From the NCBI RefSeq assembly GCF_032050975.1, contig NZ_CP116967.1, positions 186,001 to 250,000 of the forward strand: a stretch of DNA of 64,000 nt, given 5' to 3'. The position numbers and the translations under genes are program-made. The notes beneath the pieces are model-generated. The model was not told the origin of the DNA. It worked only from the letters and a program-made list of their open reading frames with translations, and did no database searches. Below are positions 1-8,875 of the stretch, piece after piece (positions within the stretch are counted from its first letter, which is position 1; each line of letters starts with the position of its first letter). The stretch comes from Candidatus Nitrospira allomarina (GTDB taxonomy: Bacteria; Nitrospirota; Nitrospiria; Nitrospirales; UBA8639).

Positions 1-123
1 CTATACGTGGCGGGAGTGGGGCTGACCCGACTGTTTCTTGATTAGCAGGAAATTTCTTCAGCATCGCGCAATCACAATAGAAAGGTTTTTAGAAAATCAT
101 CTGGACGGGTTTGAAGGACGAAC

Positions 124-543
124 ATGGCGGAATTCATTAAACCGATTATTCACGCATTTTTAGTGTGTGACACCATTATCATCGATAGTCTGACAGGAAA
201 AAAAAGCATCATTGGGGCCTTTACCCATCTCTGGGCAAAGACATTTCCCTGCCAGCACCCACAAGTCGGCGTATATTTTTCGCTCACCGATGCGGAAGGC
301 AGGTACGCATTCGAAATCCAGCTGGTATACCTTGATCAAGATCAGATTGTCGGCAAAGGTTCCCTCCCGCCAATTGACATTTCCAACAGGTTAACTACCC
401 AGGACTTCGGCGTGAACATCCCCTATCTCCTATTTCCAGGGCCGGGACGGTATGAATTTCGTCTGTATGCCGATGGTCATTTCATCACCCAAAAAGATTT
501 CCAGGTTATCCAACAAGCCTCCTCTCCTTCACCACAGTCCTGA
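124..543 (+). CDS. DUF6941-type conserved protein
   Basis: A 139-residue protein with no signal peptide or membrane segment. The opening HAFLVCDTIIIDSLTGKKS resembles a family now called DUF6941, whose members begin with a similar 'lvCD...d..tgk.siiG.f' pattern and fold as a compact beta-rich domain. The middle (KTFPCQHPQVGVYFSLTDAEG) and the end (FPGPGRYEFRLYADG) fit a beta-sandwich. The function of the family is not known. The start is supported by GAAGGACG about five bases upstream of ATG. The gene stands alone before a 350-base gap. The family name is from memory of the motif; no search was possible. Confidence 0.7.
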   Translation: MAEFIKPIIHAFLVCDTIIIDSLTGKKSIIGAFTHLWAKTFPCQHPQVGVYFSLTDAEGRYAFEIQLVYLDQDQIVGKGSLPPIDISNRLTTQDFGVNIPYLLFPGPGRYEFRLYADGHFITQKDFQVIQQASSPSPQS

Positions 544-896
544 GTTCATATTAGCTTATTCGTCTATCGACTCCCCCTTTGCATGGAGCGGGGGACAGGA
601 AAATCCGACAGGGCTCATTCCACAATCCGGACAACGTGATCAATATCAACAAATCGACCGGGTAAAAACATGCCCTTTCCGGGTGAATTCGACAAGATGC
701 AGCCACACCTTCCAGCAATCTCGACCTCACTCCCCGGTCCCCCCCACTTTACCTTTTCCCTCTAGTCACCGATGAACTATCCGGAAAGAGACGACCAACG
801 GCTCCAAAAATCCAATCAAGATGTCAGACTACAGGGGAAATGCCTTTTTCCCCATAAAACAGGACAAAATTACCATTTCAAATAGGGAGATTTGCA
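544..896. other. Intergenic region, no gene
   Basis: About 350 bases with no convincing coding frame. Near 571-597 a C-run (ctccccc) pairs with a G-run (gggggac) and could fold as a weak hairpin after the first gene, but no T-tract follows. The right end holds GGGAGA six bases before the next start codon, which fits a ribosome binding site. Nothing else is recognisable. Confidence 0.5.
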
Positions 897-1832
897 ATGA
901 CTGCATCGCACCACCAACAGGGTAAACTACGCCTAGGCTGTCTGTTCATCCTGATCCTCTTTGTTTTAGGCACAGGTACAGCCCAAGGCCAGGTGGTCGG
1001 GGATGGGTACAACAATAGCCTGATTTACAAAATCCAATCTGATTCGAATACGGTCTATATTTTGGGATCGATCCACGTGTTGGCCGAAGAATACTATCCT
1101 CTCACCAGATCCTTCTCCTATGCCTATTACAATTCACAAAAAGTCGTATTTGAAATTGATCCGGAAATATTATTTTCTTCCGACTCATTTTCTAAATACG
1201 AAAAACAGTACACCCTCCCAAAGGGTAAAACCCTGAAAACGGTGCTCTCTCCAAAAACGTATGGGCTTGTCAAACAGAAGATTCAAGCCTTAGGAGGGAA
1301 CATTCAGGATTTCCAACAATACAAACCCTGGGTGCTCTATCTCACGTTAAGCGGACGGTTTGATTCCTCAATAGATTTCCGGCCTGAATTAGGAATTGAA
1401 AACCATTTCTATCGCATGGCCAAGGATGCCGGAAAACCGACCGGCGGGCTGGAAACCATTCAAGACCAATTGAATGTGTTCGATACTCTTCCATTCACCA
1501 TCCAAGATGCTCTTCTGCAGGAATCGCTCGCCGCCGCCGGTTCAAAGGAACGAGAGCAAGCGTTCTTACATATGGTGAAAGACTGGCACCAGGGAAACCT
1601 CGACGGGTTGGAACAGTTGGTGGAGTCATTCAAAACCTACCCGCTGTTCTATAAAAAACTGCTCGTCCAACGAAACCAGAACTGGATTCCCCAGATCGAA
1701 TCGTTCTTACAAGAGGAGAAAAACGTCTTGATCATTGTGGGTGCGGCTCACCTCGCGGGAAAGGACGGATTACTCGCGCTGCTGAGAGAAAAAGGCCACC
1801 AGATTGAACGAGTGTCTTATGCCATGCCCTAG
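897..1832 (+). CDS. TraB/GumN family protein
   Basis: A 311-residue exported protein. Residues 12-31 form a hydrophobic signal segment ending in AQG. The mature part carries the two signatures of the TraB/GumN family: GSIH at residues 57-60, followed by an acidic turn, and GAAH near residues 282-285 before the C-terminal 'GLLALLREKGHQIERV' segment. The family is related to Tiki-like metalloproteases, and the conserved His and Glu residues are thought to bind metal, but bacterial members are mostly uncharacterised. A GGAG ribosome binding site lies just upstream of ATG. The next gene is convergent and begins 20 bases after the stop. Confidence 0.85.
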   Translation: MTASHHQQGKLRLGCLFILILFVLGTGTAQGQVVGDGYNNSLIYKIQSDSNTVYILGSIHVLAEEYYPLTRSFSYAYYNSQKVVFEIDPEILFSSDSFSKYEKQYTLPKGKTLKTVLSPKTYGLVKQKIQALGGNIQDFQQYKPWVLYLTLSGRFDSSIDFRPELGIENHFYRMAKDAGKPTGGLETIQDQLNVFDTLPFTIQDALLQESLAAAGSKEREQAFLHMVKDWHQGNLDGLEQLVESFKTYPLFYKKLLVQRNQNWIPQIESFLQEEKNVLIIVGAAHLAGKDGLLALLREKGHQIERVSYAMP

Positions 1833-1852
1833 AACCGCAAAGGAATGTCCCA

Positions 1853-2662
1853 TTACGGCCGATCAGCCTCGGCCATGCCCTTTCGGGCTATCCAATCAAT
1901 CATCTGCGGGCTCATCAATTTCATCCACCGACCCCACTGTCCTCTCCAGGACGTAAACACCAGTCGCTCCCGCCGGGCCATCCCCTTGATGATCATATCC
2001 GCACATTTCTTCGCGGTTAAGAATCTGGCATGTCCTTCAAGAACTCGCCCGAAAGGTTGTCCATAAGGCCCGATACTTCGTTTATGAATTTCGGATTGCA
2101 CAAAATCGGGAGCCACAATGGTTACGGTGACTCCCGTCCCTGCCAACTCAATACGCAACGACTCAAAAAATCCGTTCATGGCATGCTTACTGGCACTATA
2201 GGCTGAATGAGCAGGCACTCCCGTCAAACTGGCAACGCTGGAGATGGCAACAATCCTGCCTTGCGTGGCCTTCAAGAACGGCAACGCCAATTTGGTACAG
2301 TACACGCTGCCGAAAAAATTCACCGCCATCACGCGTTGATACAGTTCCACGTCGTGAGCATCCTCCACCGTCGACCACATGGATATCCCGGCATTATTCA
2401 CCAACACATCAATCCGGGAATACCCATTCACCACCTCTTGAATCATTGCGGAACAGGCATGGGGATCCGTCACGTCCGTCGGAATGACCAGGGCAGACGC
2501 TCCCAGGCTTTCACAGGTAAGGGCCACCTCCTGCAAACGTGACCGGTTTCTCGCGACCAGCACCAGCCGGGGAGCCTGTGGCGCCAACGCACAGGCGAGC
2601 GCTTTTCCAATACCCGATGACGCTCCGGTAATGAGAATCACCTGGTTTGTAAATTCACTCAT
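1853..2662 (-). CDS. SDR family NAD(P)-dependent oxidoreductase
   Basis: A classical short-chain dehydrogenase/reductase of 269 residues. The Rossmann cofactor motif TGASSGIG is at residues 12-19, NNAG lies in the middle, the catalytic Ser is in ISSVASL, and YSASK supplies the Tyr-x-x-x-Lys pair. The reading frame is open for 27 more codons upstream. The start at 2662 is preferred because AAGGAAGGGACG precedes it and because SDR proteins begin a few residues before the first beta strand. The C-terminal tail (after about residue 225) is basic and aromatic, as in several membrane-associated SDRs of this class. The substrate cannot be told from sequence. Confidence 0.92.
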   Translation of the reverse strand: MSEFTNQVILITGASSGIGKALACALAPQAPRLVLVARNRSRLQEVALTCESLGASALVIPTDVTDPHACSAMIQEVVNGYSRIDVLVNNAGISMWSTVEDAHDVELYQRVMAVNFFGSVYCTKLALPFLKATQGRIVAISSVASLTGVPAHSAYSASKHAMNGFFESLRIELAGTGVTVTIVAPDFVQSEIHKRSIGPYGQPFGRVLEGHARFLTAKKCADMIIKGMARRERLVFTSWRGQWGRWMKLMSPQMIDWIARKGMAEADRP

Positions 2663-3110
2663 CGTCCCTTCCTTAGGAATCGAAATGGGATGGGCCCTAT
2701 TGACAGATTTTTTTAACGAGCGTAGCATTACATCTGCGCTCATGAAAGATGATTATGAAAGGAAGGAGAGCATGAGCGTGCATCTCCTTTCAAACCGTAA
2801 AGAGGAAAGGGGGTCTCAAATGGACGACCTTACTCCACCGGATCATGTAGGCCCATCGGCGGCGAAACCCGCCTCAGTCTCCTGACGGGCCTTCTCGTTT
2901 ACGCCGAATCATATCCCTACTCAAACACAAGCACGCCTAAGGGCATCTGCCAGCGGGAATAGCACTGAGCTTGATGATAATGAGTCAAAAGAGGGATCTT
3001 CAACCTTCACATCTGGAAGATTCGGCCAAACCCTTAACGAGAAACGCGTCATTAGCCTACTGATGGGCCACATTGAACATGAGGTTCACATTTTGTGGTG
3101 TTTGCCACAT
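2663..3110 (+). other. Intergenic region, possible small RNA ahead of a terminator
   Basis: No convincing ORF. The last 50 bases are structured: CCACA...TGTGG encloses a TGAAC/GTTCA hairpin near 3069-3097. They lead straight into a strong terminator that has no gene upstream on the + strand. A GATAAT sequence near 2976 could serve as a -10 element, but no good -35 was found. A small RNA ending at about 3158 is an inference only. Confidence 0.3.
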
Positions 3111-3158
3111 AATCCGAGGGGCTCCCTTTCACGGGACAAGCCCCTCGGATTGTTTTTT
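3111..3158 (+). terminator. Rho-independent terminator
   Basis: AATCCGAGGGGCT (3111-3123) pairs perfectly with AGCCCCTCGGATT (3139-3151) around a 15-base loop, followed by G and six T residues. The T-run lies on the + strand side only, so it ends + strand transcription. The nearest upstream gene is on the opposite strand, so the RNA it terminates is unassigned. Confidence 0.85.
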
Positions 3159-3209
3159 CAGATAGCCGTTTTCCACACCTTCTGCCACTCAAACCCCTGA
3201 CTCTCTGAT

Positions 3210-3806
3210 ATGAGCATCCCTTCTACCCGGTTTCAACCATATTGCCTTGAGTTACCAGCCTGGGTCGCCGATTATCTTGTACAACAACCGGAGACCTACC
3301 CGACTCAGGATTCCCGTATGGACCTGGTCATTAACCTGGCGCAACTCAATATTCAATATGGAACCGGGGGACCATTTGGAGCCGGGGTTTTCCGCTTGGA
3401 CACTCAAGAACTGGTCGCGCCAGGGGTGAATCTCGTCCTTTCGTCGAAAAGTTCAATTGCCCATGCTGAGGTTGTTGCGATGCTGATGGCACAGCAAATC
3501 GTGGGCTCTCATAATTTAGGAGCAATCGGATTTCCCACCCATGAGTTGGTAACCAGTTGCGAGCCATGCAGTATGTGCCTGGGAGCGATTTCCTGGTCCG
3601 GCGTTCGGCAAATCGTCTGTGGCGCCAGAGGAAGTGACGCCGAAGCGGTTGGTTTTGACGAGGGCCCCAAACCTGCAAATTGGATGTTGGAACTTGAGCT
3701 GAGGGGGATCGCCGTGACCACGGATATTGCGCGAGGCAGGGCCGCGTCTGTCCTCCAGCAATATGTCCAAAACGGCGGAGAAGTGTATAACGGCCGGAAA
3801 AGGTAG
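3210..3806 (+). CDS. Zinc-dependent nucleoside/guanine deaminase family protein
   Basis: A 198-residue member of the cytidine/deoxycytidylate deaminase superfamily. His85-Ala-Glu87 gives one zinc ligand and the proton-shuttling Glu. The PC-x2-C motif gives Cys120 and Cys123, within SCEPCSMCLGAI. The length and the 'CEPCSMCLGAISWSGV' context fit guanine-deaminase-like or general nucleoside deaminases better than TadA, which is shorter and lacks the long N-terminal part seen here. Substrate is not certain. No clear Shine-Dalgarno sequence precedes the ATG. The next gene follows 44 bases after the stop on the same strand and could be co-transcribed. Confidence 0.88.
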   Translation: MSIPSTRFQPYCLELPAWVADYLVQQPETYPTQDSRMDLVINLAQLNIQYGTGGPFGAGVFRLDTQELVAPGVNLVLSSKSSIAHAEVVAMLMAQQIVGSHNLGAIGFPTHELVTSCEPCSMCLGAISWSGVRQIVCGARGSDAEAVGFDEGPKPANWMLELELRGIAVTTDIARGRAASVLQQYVQNGGEVYNGRKR

Positions 3807-3850
3807 ATGAGGGCCCTATTTCACTTTCCCAATTTCAAGGAGAAACGTTG

Positions 3851-4684
3851 ATGACTCCTGCACAGAACACATCAAATGCTTCACACGCATCAACCATTAC
3901 TCTCGCCATTGATATTGGCGGATCCGGCATCAAGGGCCTCCTCCTCAATCAGTCCGGTCAACCTCTGTCTGAACGGGTACGAATGGTCACACCAAAACCT
4001 GCCACGCCAAAGGCCATTGTCCCCCTTATTTCGGATATCGCCAAAACTCTGGGCCGGTTTGATCGAGTATCAGTGGGTTTTCCGGGCGTCATTCATCAGG
4101 GACGGGTGAAAACAGCCCCCAACCTGGACGCATCCTGGCCTGGAACCGATCTCGTGGGAGAACTGGAACGACAACTTAACAAGCCGGTTCGGGCGGCGAA
4201 TGATGCGGATGTGCAGGGCTACGGAGCAATCAAAGGCCAAGGGGTCGAAATGGTCATTACCCTGGGAACCGGATTTGGAACCGCGTTATTTATAAATGGG
4301 CACCTCGTACCAAATTTGGAAATTGCCCACCACCCCTTTCGAAAACAAGAGACATACGAAGTGCAATTGGGTGCCAGCGCACTGAAAAATGTGGGAAAAA
4401 AGAGATGGAATCTCCGGTTGGCCAAAGCGATTGATATATTAGATCGAGTGATTAATTTCGACCATCTCTACATTGGCGGGGGCAACGGCAAAAAGGTCAC
4501 CATTCCACTGCCCTCTCATGCCACAATCGTCTCCAATACAGCCGGGCTCCTCGGGGGAATAGCCCTCTGGGCCGATCCCAATGTGGTCATTCCATCTAAG
4601 CCTAAGGTCCCTGGGAAAGGAACCGCACGAAAACAGGCTCCTCGAAAAAAGCCATCAAAAACCCTCCGGAAGAAAAAGAATTGA
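3851..4684 (+). CDS. ROK-family kinase, polyphosphate-glucokinase-like
   Basis: A sugar kinase of the ROK/ASKHA fold. DIGGSGIKG near residues 17-25 is the first phosphate-binding loop, TPKPATPKA and VGFPGVI follow, NDADVQG carries the catalytic Asp, and GTGFGTA is the second phosphate loop. The TPKP, NDADVQG and GTGFGTA set is typical of polyphosphate glucokinases, which phosphorylate glucose with polyphosphate or ATP. The last 30 residues are an unusual Lys/Arg-rich tail (PRKKPSKTLRKKKN). It might bind polyphosphate, but that is inference. The start is the ATG at 3851, eight bases after AAGGAG; a TTG lies directly before it. Confidence 0.85.
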   Translation: MTPAQNTSNASHASTITLAIDIGGSGIKGLLLNQSGQPLSERVRMVTPKPATPKAIVPLISDIAKTLGRFDRVSVGFPGVIHQGRVKTAPNLDASWPGTDLVGELERQLNKPVRAANDADVQGYGAIKGQGVEMVITLGTGFGTALFINGHLVPNLEIAHHPFRKQETYEVQLGASALKNVGKKRWNLRLAKAIDILDRVINFDHLYIGGGNGKKVTIPLPSHATIVSNTAGLLGGIALWADPNVVIPSKPKVPGKGTARKQAPRKKPSKTLRKKKN

Positions 4685-4779
4685 CTCTCCTACACGCTTT
4701 TCCACCACTCAGCTCGTTCCACGCCACGTGGTGCCTTACCTTCATCCTGAGGGAAATCGCCTAACCGGCACACGCCACC

Positions 4780-5169
4780 ATGATTCCTTACGGGTTACCT
4801 CAACTTCTCTGGGTAGGTCTGGGCGGGTTTTTAGGGTCGGTAGGCCGATTCGTGATCTCCGGCTTCTTTAACCGCCTAAGCCCGGCTCTTGCCTTCCCCA
4901 TTGGTACGTTGGCCGTGAATATTCTCGGCTGTTTCCTGATCGGGTTACTCCATGGGTGGGCCGAGTCCCGGAATATCCTCGGAACGGACACCAGAATTTT
5001 TCTGTTTATCGGCGTTCTGGGGGGATTCACGACCTACTCAACCTTCGGATTCGAATCCCTGGCACTCCTGAAAGACGGGGCCATGCTCAAAGCCTCCGCC
5101 AATATCATCATCCATGTCTTCGTGGGTCTAGCCGCCGTCTGGCTGGGTGATACATTAGGCCGCCTGTAA
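4780..5169 (+). CDS. crcB: Fluoride efflux channel CrcB/Fluc
   Basis: A 129-residue inner-membrane protein with four hydrophobic segments. It shows the family hallmarks GGFLGSVGRF near the N-terminus, PIGTLAVNILGCFLIG in the second helix, and GGFTTYSTFGFE in the third, where the Phe residues and the TTYSTF break line the fluoride pore. Fluc channels are dual-topology dimers that export fluoride passively. The length is normal. The 95 bases upstream do not match the fluoride riboswitch consensus, and no good ribosome binding site was seen. It lies between the kinase gene and a UvrA-family gene on the same strand. Confidence 0.93.
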   Translation: MIPYGLPQLLWVGLGGFLGSVGRFVISGFFNRLSPALAFPIGTLAVNILGCFLIGLLHGWAESRNILGTDTRIFLFIGVLGGFTTYSTFGFESLALLKDGAMLKASANIIIHVFVGLAAVWLGDTLGRL

Positions 5170-5315
5170 GCCCAAGGCCTTTCTTCCCCATTTCAATTCA
5201 TAAAATACATTGGAGAGTGGATTCCTTCTGTTGAAGCCACTTGGCGGGAAGGGGGTGAACACGGTACAACCATTATTCGTCTTTTTCACTATCCGAATGG
5301 GCAGCATCCCTGAAT

Positions 5316-8129
5316 ATGTCCTTAAAGAAACCGGTTTCACCTTCCAGCTCTCCCCATGCCGATCTGATCATTGAAGGCGCGCGGCAAAATAACCTCAAAA
5401 ACATTTCGCTCCGTATCCCGCACAACGCCGTCACCGTGGTCACCGGTGTGTCAGGATCCGGGAAATCCTCTTTGGCCTTCGACACCCTGTTTGCGGAAGG
5501 CCAGTGGCGCTATGTGGAATCGCTCTCCTCCTATACGCGCATGTTCCTGGACCGCGTCAAACGGCCTGATGTGGATCGACTCACCAATATTCGTCCCTCA
5601 ATTGCCTTGGAACAAAAAAATCCAATTCGGACCTCGCGCTCCACCGTCGGCACCACCAGCGAAATTTCAGATTATCTCCGCTTGGTGTTCTCCAAAATCG
5701 GACGCTTGACCTGTCCCGACTGCAAGGTGGAAGCCATCGCCCACCACCCCACCGCGGTCGCGCAAGATTTACTCAATCGTTTTCCCAAGGAACGTGCCCT
5801 CGTCTGTTTTCCCAAACCCGCCCCCCATCCTGACGCACTGGAATTTATGAAAACCGCACTCCTCAAGCAAGGCTTCATCCGTATCGTCATCGACCAACAA
5901 CTGATCAACCTCAATACCGATACCTTCCCCTCACCGCTGCCATCGGAATTGTTGATCGTCGTTGATCGCCTGACTTTGGATACGGAATCGCGCAGCCGAT
6001 TGGTCGAAGCCTTGGAATCGGCGTTTCGTGAAAGTGAAGGCCGCGCGAGCGTCATCATCGGGGATAACGAACCCATTGGCTATAGCGCCCATTTGTCGTG
6101 TCCGGGATGCGGCAGGACGTTCCCGCCGCCACGCCCGGTGTCCTTTTCGTTCAATCATCCACTTGGCGCCTGTCCCGAATGCAAAGGGTTCGGCAACATC
6201 TTGCGCTACGACGAACGGTTACTGATTCCCGACGCCGACAAATCCTTACAGGACGGCGCGATCGAACCCTGGACCAAACCATCCAATGTGTGGTGGCAGA
6301 AAGAAATGCTCAAAGCCTTCAAGAAGAAAAACCTCGACCCGACCACACCCTACAACCAGCTCACCCAAGCAGAACAAGACCTGATTTGGAAGGGAGAAGG
6401 AAAGCTCGAGGGCATCGATGATTTTTTTACATATCTAGAAGGCAAACGCTACAAAATGCATGTCCGGGTCTTCTTAAGCCGGTATCGCAGTCCCTCGCCT
6501 TGCACAACCTGCCAGGGAACCCGCTTGCGGCCGGAATCCCTCATGGTCAAAATCTATGAATGCCACATTCACGAGGTATGCGGATGGCCCCTCTCGGATC
6601 TTCAACGATGGCTTCAGAACTTGCCGCTAAGAAAATTTGAGGAGGCGATCGCCAAGGATCTGTTGATAGCCTTGCAAACGAAACTGTCATTTCTTCTGCG
6701 CGTGGGTTTGGACTATCTCACGCTCAACAGGGAAATGCGGACGTTATCCGGAGGCGAAGCTCAGCGTATTCATCTGGCGACACAACTGGGCAGTCAGCTC
6801 ATGGGCACACAATATGTTTTGGATGAACCGACGATCGGCCTCCATCCACGCGACACCGAGTCCATGGGCATGATTTTGCGGGAGTTGGCGGAGCGGGGAA
6901 ACACGGTCATTGTGGTGGAACATGATCCGCAGATTATTCAACAGGCCGATTACATCGTCGAACTGGGACCTCACTCAGGCAATCAAGGCGGAGAGGTCAT
7001 CTGCGCGGCCCCCTACCAATCCTTTCTTAAGCATCCCCAATCGCTCACCGCACAATATTTGCGTGGGGAACGAACCATTCCTTTACCATCCAAACGCGGA
7101 ACAGGAAATGGAAAAGCGCTTCAGTTCACAGGAGTGAACGAACAAAATCTCAAAAATCTCACGGTGAACATTCCCCTCGGCACGCTGGTCTGTATCACGG
7201 GTCCTTCCGGATCGGGAAAAAGCACGTTAGTCGAAGCCACCATCTATGCAGCCCTTGCGCGTTTTTTCAAGGTGGACACTCCTCCGCAACCCGAGCTAGC
7301 AAGCATGACGGGACCTGAACACCTCCGAACCGTCTGCCTCATTGACCAGGAACCCATCGGCAAAACCCCGCGTTCTAATCCCATCACCTACATTAAAGCC
7401 TATGATGAAATCCGGGCCTTATTCGCCCAGTCCCCTGAAGCGCGGGCGCACCGGCTCACGCCCGCGCATTTCTCATTTAACACCGGCAAGGGCCGATGCG
7501 CTCGTTGCCAGGGCAACGGATACGAAAAGCTGGAAATGTATTTCCTGGCGGACCTCTACGTGCCCTGCGCAGACTGTGAAGGCAAACGGTTCAAAGACAA
7601 GATCCTACAAGTCCAAGTCAAAGGGCTTTCCATTCATGATGTGTTAAACCTCACCGTCGATCAAGCGGTAGCCTTCTTCGCCACGTCATGTCCCAAGGTC
7701 CTCAAAGGATTGCGCGTGCTTCAACAGCTTGGACTTGGTTATCTCACACTGGGACAGCCAGCCACGACTCTATCCGGAGGCGAAACCCAACGGCTGAAAA
7801 TCGCCCGGGAATTGACCAACACCCCAAAACGATCAGCCGCCCACTCAGACCACAAAGGTGCCCTCTACATCCTGGACGAACCCACCAGGGGACTGCACCT
7901 TGAAGATATCACGCGCCTGTTAACCGTGTTGAATCAACTGGTGGAGGAGGGCAATACGGTCCTGGTGGTCGAACATCACCTGGACGTCATCAAATACGCG
8001 GATTGGGTCATGGACCTCGGCCCCGGCGGCGGCGAATCCGGCGGCCACATCGTAGCTCAAGGTCCGCCGGAAGACATCGCAGCTAACCCCAACTCCATCA
8101 CGGGAAGATATCTGAAGACTCTGCTTTAA
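5316..8129 (+). CDS. uvrA: Excinuclease ABC subunit UvrA family protein
   Basis: A 937-residue tandem ABC ATPase of the UvrA family, near the normal length. The N-terminal half has Walker A GVSGSGKSS near residue 46, the insertion region with a CPDC pair, a zinc module (CPGC ... CPEC), an LSGGEAQR signature and an LDEPTIGLHPRD Walker B. The C-terminal half has GPSGSGKST, a second zinc module (CARCQGNG ... CADCEGKR), LSGGETQR and LDEPTRGLH. UvrA loads UvrB at DNA damage during nucleotide excision repair. Some sequence differs from canonical UvrA around residues 85-130 (EQKNPIRTSRSTVGT) and in the insertion, so it could be a second UvrA paralogue rather than the housekeeping copy. The symbol is given at family level. 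Confidence 0.85.
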   Translation: MSLKKPVSPSSSPHADLIIEGARQNNLKNISLRIPHNAVTVVTGVSGSGKSSLAFDTLFAEGQWRYVESLSSYTRMFLDRVKRPDVDRLTNIRPSIALEQKNPIRTSRSTVGTTSEISDYLRLVFSKIGRLTCPDCKVEAIAHHPTAVAQDLLNRFPKERALVCFPKPAPHPDALEFMKTALLKQGFIRIVIDQQLINLNTDTFPSPLPSELLIVVDRLTLDTESRSRLVEALESAFRESEGRASVIIGDNEPIGYSAHLSCPGCGRTFPPPRPVSFSFNHPLGACPECKGFGNILRYDERLLIPDADKSLQDGAIEPWTKPSNVWWQKEMLKAFKKKNLDPTTPYNQLTQAEQDLIWKGEGKLEGIDDFFTYLEGKRYKMHVRVFLSRYRSPSPCTTCQGTRLRPESLMVKIYECHIHEVCGWPLSDLQRWLQNLPLRKFEEAIAKDLLIALQTKLSFLLRVGLDYLTLNREMRTLSGGEAQRIHLATQLGSQLMGTQYVLDEPTIGLHPRDTESMGMILRELAERGNTVIVVEHDPQIIQQADYIVELGPHSGNQGGEVICAAPYQSFLKHPQSLTAQYLRGERTIPLPSKRGTGNGKALQFTGVNEQNLKNLTVNIPLGTLVCITGPSGSGKSTLVEATIYAALARFFKVDTPPQPELASMTGPEHLRTVCLIDQEPIGKTPRSNPITYIKAYDEIRALFAQSPEARAHRLTPAHFSFNTGKGRCARCQGNGYEKLEMYFLADLYVPCADCEGKRFKDKILQVQVKGLSIHDVLNLTVDQAVAFFATSCPKVLKGLRVLQQLGLGYLTLGQPATTLSGGETQRLKIARELTNTPKRSAAHSDHKGALYILDEPTRGLHLEDITRLLTVLNQLVEEGNTVLVVEHHLDVIKYADWVMDLGPGGGESGGHIVAQGPPEDIAANPNSITGRYLKTLL

Positions 8130-8241
8130 AACTTAGCACCTTATGAAGAAAATATTTCAAAAGGCAGCTTCACGTCCTTGTTTCAATCAGCCGGGTTTTC
8201 TTGGATAAGTTAGGCCAGGGTTTTTACCAGCTTTCTCCAAA

Positions 8242-8265
8242 CTAGTATTTCCTTTATAGTACTAG
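8242..8265. promoter_or_regulatory. Inverted repeat, possible operator
   Basis: CTAGTA and TACTAG form a perfect six-base inverted repeat with a 12-base centre, 38 bases before the predicted start of the next lipoprotein gene. Its place fits a promoter or operator region. No known regulator motif is recognised. Confidence 0.3.
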
Positions 8266-8302
8266 AATAGATCAATGTTTGATTCAACGCGCGCTTACTC
8301 TT

Positions 8303-8827
8303 ATGCTTCTTTCTTTTCAAGAATCGTCCTCCGTGAGAGAGAAAGCTCTCGTTTTCTGTCTCTTTGTTTTCATAGTCGTCAGCATTCAAGGATGCTCTGA
8401 TTCCGAAGAAAAAGCCTCACCGACTACCCAGGAAAAGCCGGCACCGGCAACATCAGCAAATGCGCCAATAGGTACGGAGGCTCCATCAACCACGAGCGAG
8501 CAAGGAACTGATTCTCTGCCGGCCACACAACCGGAACCCTTCCGTCAACCAGCCCAGGAAGAATTGGATCACGCGAACTTTGCCATAGGAAAAGCTGAAC
8601 AACTCCTTCGTCGAGCTCCCATGGGCAAAGAATCGGACCTGGCATTATCCGCTTTGGAGCGGGACCTGGATTCGGCTCGAACCCTTCTTCGAACCGGTCA
8701 AACGCATTTTGATGAACAGAAATTTGAAATGGCCCGAACTCAGGCCCAACAAGCCACGGAAAAAGCTTCGGCCGTGTATGAGCACATTGAGCAGGCCATC
8801 AGTACGGTTAACGAAAATTCACGATAG
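8303..8827 (+). CDS. Small lipoprotein with helical C-terminal domain
   Basis: From ATG 8303 the protein has 174 residues. A hydrophobic stretch ends in VSIQGC, a lipobox whose Cys would be lipidated, and SDSEE follows. Next comes a low-complexity linker rich in Thr, Pro, Ala and Glu, then a C-terminal region of about 85 residues with the heptad pattern of two or three amphipathic helices (KAEQLLRRAP ... YEHIEQAISTVNE). This build resembles DUF4398-like or other periplasmic helical lipoproteins; the function is unknown. The frame also opens with a TTG at 8279. The downstream transpeptidase gene starts 48 bases later, so both may serve the cell envelope. Confidence 0.75.
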   Translation: MLLSFQESSSVREKALVFCLFVFIVVSIQGCSDSEEKASPTTQEKPAPATSANAPIGTEAPSTTSEQGTDSLPATQPEPFRQPAQEELDHANFAIGKAEQLLRRAPMGKESDLALSALERDLDSARTLLRTGQTHFDEQKFEMARTQAQQATEKASAVYEHIEQAISTVNENSR

Positions 8828-8875
8828 CTTGACGGCTTTTATGGTTAATCTGGTCTGTGGTGGTGTGGTCCGATC

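Noticed and set aside
4685-4779. Fluoride riboswitch ahead of crcB
   Set aside because: The 95-base leader lacks the conserved GGNGAUGG start and pseudoknot pattern of the crcB motif.
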